A DNA stretch of 64,000 bases from Hormiphora californensis. Its lineage: Eukaryota > Ctenophora > Tentaculata > Cydippida > Pleurobrachiidae. Shown in pieces: positions 58,315 through 64,000 of this stretch. Position 1 is the first letter of the stretch. Each line of letters begins with the position of its first letter. The notes beneath the pieces were generated by a model. That model worked only from the letters and a program-made list of their open reading frames with translations. It ran no database searches and was not told the DNA's origin. Both the position numbers and the translations under genes were made by a program. Location of the stretch: assembly GCA_020137815.1 (NCBI GenBank), contig CM035360.1, forward strand, positions 7,633,743 through 7,697,742, in the 5' to 3' direction.

Positions 58315-61300
58315 ATGGTGTCTGCTACGGAGATCCCGGATGAATCCCTCGACTATGAGTACATCAAGAAGTGCACGAGTGGGAAGGAACTGGAGAAGAT
58401 ATTACGGAGACTGAGGTACACATTAATTGTGTGTCTAATTGTTCCTGTTTTGTTGCTTTTTGTAGCTCTCCCAAACCCTCCCATCCCACCTTTAGGTCAG
58501 GTGAAGTTGGTAGGTGGCAACAGTTGGAGGGGTTCTGTGAGGAGAGACTGAAAGAGGTCCATCCCAAATCCAAGTTACTACGTGTCACTACCAATATCAT
58601 CCGACCCTCTGCACTTGATGACCAAACTAAGAATAACATGGATCAAGATATATCGGTAAAAAACATTTGTGATGATCTTTCAATATCCTGAGTTATCTTC
58701 GTTGAGTAAGGGGTCATCAAAGTCATCTTTGCATACCCCAATATCGAGGATTTTGACGGGGGGGGGGGACATGTTAATTGTTAATAAATCACCTCTTTTT
58801 TTCGATTTTGTTAATTAACGTTAATTAACAAAATTAACAAAATTAACAAATGCTAAAATATTGATGTTATCGGTTGATAATACGACTTAAACTGGTTTAA
58901 TGGGGGGGGGGACATGTTAATTGTTAATAAATCACCTCTTTTTTCCGATTTTGTTAATTAACGTTAATTAACAAAATTAACAAATGCTAAAATATTGGTG
59001 TTATCGGTTGATAGTACGACTTTAACTGATTTAATTTTGTAGTTTAATAACTTATCTAACGTTTGTATACCCATGCAAGGCCTCCTCCGATAACCAAAGT
59101 CCAACATACAAGTTTTTTGGCTCCAAATCGATCAAAATTTAAAGAGTACGAATAATATAATAATAATAATAATAATATTTCAATTTAGCGTGTAAAATGT
59201 CACTTGAATGTAATTTTTTTATTGATAATCCATTCTTCAGACGAAAAAAAGTGATGTACAAGGTTTCTGTTTGAAAAATACGAAAAAATTCCCAAAATTG
59301 CTTTTTTTGGTCAAAATTTGAAAATTCGCTTCGCTACAAATCCTTGTGTTTTTTTAGAAAAAATTATTTTTGGGATATTTTTCGATTGAAGGTAAATTTA
59401 TAAGTCTTATTAAGTTTTTAAGATTGGAAAATGTGGATTAGTGTCATTTGACCTCAATTGCGGTTCAGGTTGGCTAGTTTTTGTTCGAATTTACAAAATG
59501 GAACAAATCGTTGTGGGAAGGCTGTAGTAGATGGTTTGGGGGTATGCAAATCATGCAGAAGGAACATCTTTGTTCGCAGAACAACATGCAGCATGTGTAA
59601 TACCAAAAAACACGTGCTAAAGGGACTTTAGATGGTATAAATGGCATTTGTTAATGTTTGTTAACTTTTGTTAATTATGTTAATAAATCACCTGTTTTTT
59701 CGACGTTAATATTAACAAAGTTAACAAAATTAACATGTCCCCCCCCCCGGTTTAATTTTATAGTTTAATGACTTATCTAACATTTGTATACCCATGCAAG
59801 GCCTCCTCCGATAACCAAAGGCCGACATGTAGGTTTTTGGCTCAAAATCGATGAAAATCCAAAAAGTACAAATGTTTAAATTTTGCGTATAAAATGTCAC
59901 TTTTATATCATTTTTTCATTGATAATCGATTATTCAGACGAAAGAAAGTGATGTACAACGTTTCTGTTCGAAAAAGAAGAAACAATTTCCAAAATCACTT
60001 TTTTGGTCAAAGATTGAAAATTTCCTTCGCTACAAATCCTTGTGTTTTTTTAGAAAAAATTATTTTTGGGATATTTTTCGATTGAAGGTAAATTCATGAG
60101 TCTTATTAAGTATTTAAAGGTTAGGAAATATAGATTGGGGTCATTTGACCTCAATTGCGGTTTAGTTTGGCTAGTTTTATGGTCAGTGTTCTAATCGTTG
60201 CGAGGATTTTGGGAAAAGTTGGTGTTGGATTTTCCACCAAAATTTTTAAAACCTTTATTAGGACATCTTAGAGTACTTGAATCAACATAAAATTTAGTAT
60301 ACTTATGTAAATATGTTTAAATTAGTATACTACATGTGTTTTAAACCTTCAACTCAAATAATGTGGAGCCCAAAGGCAAAGATGCTAAATGCTCCTTGGA
60401 TTTTCGAGTTTTATCAGTATGACAGTCGGATATATGCAAATGTCAAGATAATTGATGAAACTGAACCGTAATTACCGAAGAGTAAAGGTTTGCTCATAAT
60501 TTGCGGAGCCATAGCTATTTGAAGGAGTAATTTTTTCTATTGTCCATTTGATGTAAGATAAACATAATATAATGTTCTAAAATTCATATACAGTCGGACC
60601 CCGATTTAACGGCCCCCGATTTAGCGGCACCCCGATTTAACGGCAGCATAATCTTCCCCCAATATAGGAAATTAACAATATTTGACCCCGATTTAGCGGA
60701 CACCCCGATTTAACGGACAAAACCCTTTTCCCCGAGGGTGCCGTTAAATCGGGGTCCGACTGTAACTCATTTCCCAAATGTTTAAAGTTTAATTTCCATG
60801 CAAAAAAAATTACCCTGATGTGCTCATATTGTGTGGAGCGGGCGTTATATTTATGGATTAAAATTATTTTTCTAGTAATTTACTACTTTTCAGGTTTAAT
60901 TAACTAAAAAACAAACTAAAAACAATATGCTAAGTTGTAACAACAACCTACAGTACTAATTTGATCACTAATTCAATCTTATGACTCAAAATTTGTGGAG
61001 CAAAACACTATTTTCCCCTTTATTTTCGAAGTATATAATGTATTATTGAATATGACTAGAGTAAGTTTAATTTCCATCAAAACAACATGTATCGGACCAT
61101 AATATTACAATAATACTGGTGCCTAAACATGGGACTCAAATTGTGTGGAGCAGTTACACATAAAATCATGAAATACCATTTGTATCTTGGACCTTGATGA
61201 ATATAATTTTTTACAACCAGTTAATTGTTTAACCAATATTATATTAGTTGTAGTTTAACCAATTATTACTAATTACCTTACTCAAAATCAGTGGAGCAAT

Positions 61301-62886
61301 GAATCAGAAGCTGAACAAGCCACTAGGAAGGAGGAACACGCCCAAAGTAGGATCAGTACCAGGTTCTGGGCGACCTTCATGACTATCTAGAAAAAATAAT
61401 GCTCCTTCAGGGGCTTCTCCGCACAATTTGAGCTAATTTTTGTGGTTAAAGTAATACCAGTTTGGTGCCAAATTATCTAGACAACTAATTTCCAACATCA
61501 ATAACCCGTTAAAACACAACTCAAACAATGTGGAGCAGTTTTTGTCAAAAAAAGCTCATTTGCTCCACATATTTTGAGTTAGTATCTTCGAAATATACAT
61601 TTATATTGCTCCACTATCATTTTGCTAACTTAATTGACCTATTTCAAGAAGCTACTCCTATTACTTTTTTATTTATTACTCTATTTGGAAGTATAGCTGC
61701 AGATATTCTGTCCATTAAATTTGGAATAAATTATCGGCTAGGAAAAATCAGCTCCACACAAATTTGAGTAAATGTTTTGATCAAGTTAATGACTTGAAGA
61801 GCTCCTAAAATGTCTCTAGAATCTAATAGTTTATGAATAAAATGTAAAGTAACTTTAAGTAACCCCAAAGAGTAAGATTTGCTACAAAAATCGATGTGCT
61901 CCGCACAATTTGAGTTTCTGACTTTTAATTTTTAAACAGTATAGCTAGAAATAATTTGATTGTATATTTACTAAAATTTCAAGATGAAAGGATGAAAAAC
62001 ATCTCCTCTAGAGGGGGCTCCGCAGAATTTTGCTCCACACGTGTTTAAATGGCTATAACTTTGCTTTAGAGCAAGCAAATAAGTTCTAGTTTTCACAGAA
62101 ATTTAGAGTAAACAATTGTACACCGGCCTAGTGGTATTATGAGTACCAGTAATAATAGGAGCATATTTAAATATCTGAATACAAATTTGTGAAAAATCCT
62201 CGCAACGATTAGATCACTGACCTTATCAGAATTTGCAAAATGGAACAAATCGCTGTAGGAAGGCTGTATTAGACGGCTTAGGGGTATGTAAATCATGTAG
62301 AAGGAACAAATTTGCTTGCAGAACAGCATGCAGCAAGTGCTCAATCCAAAAACGCGTGTTAAAAGAGACTTTAGATGGCATATACGGCATTTGTTAATGT
62401 TTGTTAACTTTTGTTAATTATGTTAATAAATCACCTGTTTTTTCGATGTTAATATTAACAAAGTTAACAAAATTAACATGTCCTCCCCCCCATTTTGACC
62501 TACAAATAAATATCAAAAAGCGATTTGTTATCCTAATTTTGTTTCAGGATTGGTTGAGTTCCATGAATCAGAGAGACAGTTCCCTAAAGGGATCCAAGGA
62601 TCTGACAACCCAAACCACAATCCCGGGTGTACGGAGCACTGGACAGGTATTGAGAGTAATATTCCAATCTTATCATGATCCTACTATGATATTCCCACTC
62701 CCCCCCGATATTCCACCCTGTCCGGTAACCCTTGGCACAAGTCAATAAAAAGTCACTCCCCACGTGCAGATAAGTTCAGAAGGTGCAGGAGAAAAGGAGA
62801 CAGGGAATGGTGATCATAGTGATTGGAACAGGAAGGTTAACCCGGACAGGATCAGATCTCATGACTACCGTGCCTGGGACAAGTAA
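58315..62886 (+). CDS. SPAG1-like N-terminal protein
   Basis: Exons 58315-58415, 58496-58655, 62548-62646 and 62770-62886; 158 residues if read to the TAA at 62884. LDYEYIKKCTSGKELEKILR, RSGEVGRWQQLEGFCEERL, MDQDISDWLS and HDYRAWDK match, in order, the N-terminal 200 residues of SPAG1 (dynein-arm assembly factor) before its first TPRs. No TPR follows in the window. Codon AAG is followed by TAAG, so the same bases are both a stop and a perfect GTAAGT donor. Either a short N-terminal protein, or a gene that continues past the opposed TRPM gene. The ATG lies two bases after CTTCATTAG. Intron 2 is 3.9 kb of nested repeats. Confidence 0.8.
60181..62222. mobile_element. 2,042-bp TIR element with TTAT target duplication
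   Basis: Ends GGTCAGTGTTCTAATCGTTG and its near-perfect complement (about 31-bp TIRs through GCGAGGATTTTT), flanked by TTAT (60177-60180 and 62223-62226). Copy A of the host repeat gives the empty site (CTAGTTTT joined directly to the sequence before ACAAAATGG). It contains a nested pogo MITE and many copies of an ACTCAAAnnnTGTGGAGC motif. No transposase ORF. Confidence 0.82.
60591..60762. mobile_element. Pogo-type MITE, 172 bp
   Basis: CAGTCGGACCCCGATTTAAC ends with TA duplication; same length and plan as 36852-37023, with AACGG/AGCGG variants in the internal repeats. Nested inside the 2,042-bp element. Confidence 0.9.
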
Positions 62887-63133
62887 GTTTTCTTGTAGGG
62901 GCGTTTGTTTGTTGGAGTTGTGTTTGTTTGAGTTGTAAATAACTGGGCTTCTGTTTGTCATAATATGCTAGAAAAAATATTTCACAATTTAGCCTCTAAA
63001 AACTCTGTAACAAAATTGTACTCCTCGCCTCTGTATCTCGCCTCTGTATCCCGCCCTTCCATTCTTCTCTCTCCCTCTGTCCCTCACTCTCCCTAGGTCC
63101 CTCACTCTCCCTAGGTCCCTCACTCCCTGTCCC

Positions 63134-64000
63134 TCACTCGGTTATGCCGGGTTCTGAGGGGGTATGGTGAACCACCAGCTGTTGTATTCTCCTGTCCAAT
63201 TCCTGCTGATTGGCCATCATTCTATCTAGCTTCCTCTTCAACATTTTAGTACTACTAGCTAACTTTGCCTCAATTGCTGACCCCTCTGCTGTCCTTTGGG
63301 CTTTCAGATAATCCTGGTGAGAGGTGGGATATTAGTAATGGTATTGGGATATAAGTAATGGAGTTAGAGGAGCTGAGCTAAATTGTTTAGGCTGTTTATT
63401 AAGTTATTTATTACCTCTAGACTGTCTATCACTGCATTCCGGACTATCGTATCATTCAGTCTGTTCATTTCCTCGCCCTCTTCGTTACTCAGTTTAGCGG
63501 CCTTTTTCCTCCATATCCAAGTTATAATACGGTGAATTAGAGAGAATGGGGGCGGCAGGAAACTATTTTCCATCTCCTGATGGGTATTGGGTTGATATGA
63601 ATCGTTCTGTAACACCTTTAGATAGAGAATAGAACATGTTTCTTACAATCCCTCACGTACCATGAGGAGTTCCAGACGTTGGAACTTGAACACAACGTCC
63701 TGTATCTCCTTGATCTTACTGTATGTGTCAGAGAACATGGCAATAAGAATGTTAACCAACATTAACACCACTATAGCCATGTAGATACCCACCTAGAGGG
63801 GGATTGGTATGGTCAGGGGGGGGGGGTTCAGCGGTAATATGGGAGATTAGTTTATATTAGGAGATGGAGAGCCAACTAAACGTTTGGTGCAGGGGCAAAT
63901 TTTTTTTTCGTTTTTTCTGTTTTTTTCCTGTTTTCTTCGGGTCGGAGGTGCCTGCCGGCACCTAAATTGGATAACTTACCATGACAGTGACGGTAACCCG
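63134..64000 (-). CDS. TRPM-like cation channel, 3' end (partial)
   Basis: Minus-strand exons: 64000-63980 (partial), 63792-63661, about 63592-63415, and 63313-63134. The second gives the end of the last membrane helix and the TRP segment: MAIVVLMLVNILIAMFSDTY, then SKIKEIQDVVFKFQRLELL. Next comes LPPPFSLIHRIITWIW, as after the TRP box of TRPM channels, and a basic helical C-terminus (KMLKRKLDRMMANQQELDRR) resembling the TRPM coiled coil. The stop is TGA at 63134-63136 after EPGITE. A plasma-membrane Ca2+-permeable channel is expected. The start of the third exon could also be at 63604 (VLQN added). The pore and N-terminus lie beyond the window. Confidence 0.82.

Larger units (their letters stand above)
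58758..62490. mobile_element. Two related repeats in SPAG1 intron 2, one interrupted
   Basis: Copy A (about 58758-59752) and copy B (about 59753-62490) share 400-bp and 250-bp blocks in the same order: 59037-59490 with 59758-60180, and 59490-59750 with 62227-62490. The outer ends carry a G run plus ACATGTTAAT or its complement. Copy A begins with a 143-bp tandem duplication (58758-58900, 58902-59037). Copy B is split by the element at 60181-62222. No coding capacity. Confidence 0.75.

Noticed and set aside
59894-60085. ORF in SPAG1 intron
   Set aside because: AT-rich repeat sequence; the homologous block at 59200-59400 does not keep the frame.
1-64000. CRISPR arrays, bacterial operons or horizontally acquired bacterial genes
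   Set aside because: Repeats present are minisatellites and transposon ends without spacer structure; all recognised genes have introns or typical animal relatives.

Overview
This is a gene-dense nuclear segment of an invertebrate animal. Introns are mostly about 50-300 bp with GT-AG borders, and metazoan housekeeping genes sit within a few hundred bases of each other. Gene content (an LSD2-type demethylase with CW zinc finger, BIG-type Sec7 GEF, DENND2, TRPM-like channel, SPAG1-like N-terminus, kringle and CAP secreted proteins) marks it as animal. Many genes have a 3' splice-site-like sequence only a few bases before the start codon, which suggests spliced-leader trans-splicing (known in ctenophores, hydrozoans and several other phyla). 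I cannot fix the phylum from sequence alone.

Layout, left to right. (+) 3' part of a VWC-type cysteine-rich protein with a polylysine tail; (+) a secreted Asp/Lys/Trp repeat protein with its own TATA box; (+) RPL21, ANAPC10 and an hnRNP M-like RNA-binding protein in close head-to-tail order. An 8.7-13.5 kb zone is filled by two 1-kb foldback elements and a pogo-type element. (-) A divergent importin alpha whose stop overlaps the start of a TPR/Gln-rich gene. Next comes a 2.87-kb tandem duplication carrying sepiapterin reductase (SPR) and the SUMO ligase NSMCE2, and ending inside a C2H2 zinc-finger gene; the second copy was invaded by a LINE-ORF1-like element. (+) Puromycin-sensitive aminopeptidase (NPEPPS) with a pair of tandem alternative exons; (+) a 34-exon BIG1/2 (ARFGEF) gene; a 1.1-kb palindrome; (+) DENND2-family gene. 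(-) Kringle and CAP secreted proteins; (+) KDM1B; (+) SPAG1-like N-terminal gene with a TE-filled intron; (-) the 3' end of a TRPM-like channel leaving the window at right.

Main points of interest: (1) two equal-length 129-nt NPEPPS exons separated by a 22-nt intron, a design that should force mutually exclusive splicing just before the GAMEN motif; (2) the splice-acceptor-before-ATG pattern at about ten genes; (3) a tandem duplication in which both NSMCE2 copies stay under strong purifying selection (24 of 25 coding differences synonymous by my count) while the SPR copy is frameshifted; (4) two palindromic insertions with 13-14 bp direct repeats and tRNA-like tails, possibly foldback SINEs; (5) a 2,042-bp TIR element with an exact empty site and an orientation-biased dispersed motif; (6) repeated local duplication of intron 3' splice sites. 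Several single-base frame breaks (NPEPPS, the TPR gene, the SPR copy) could be real or consensus errors. All exon borders were derived by hand from splice signals, reading frame and family conservation.
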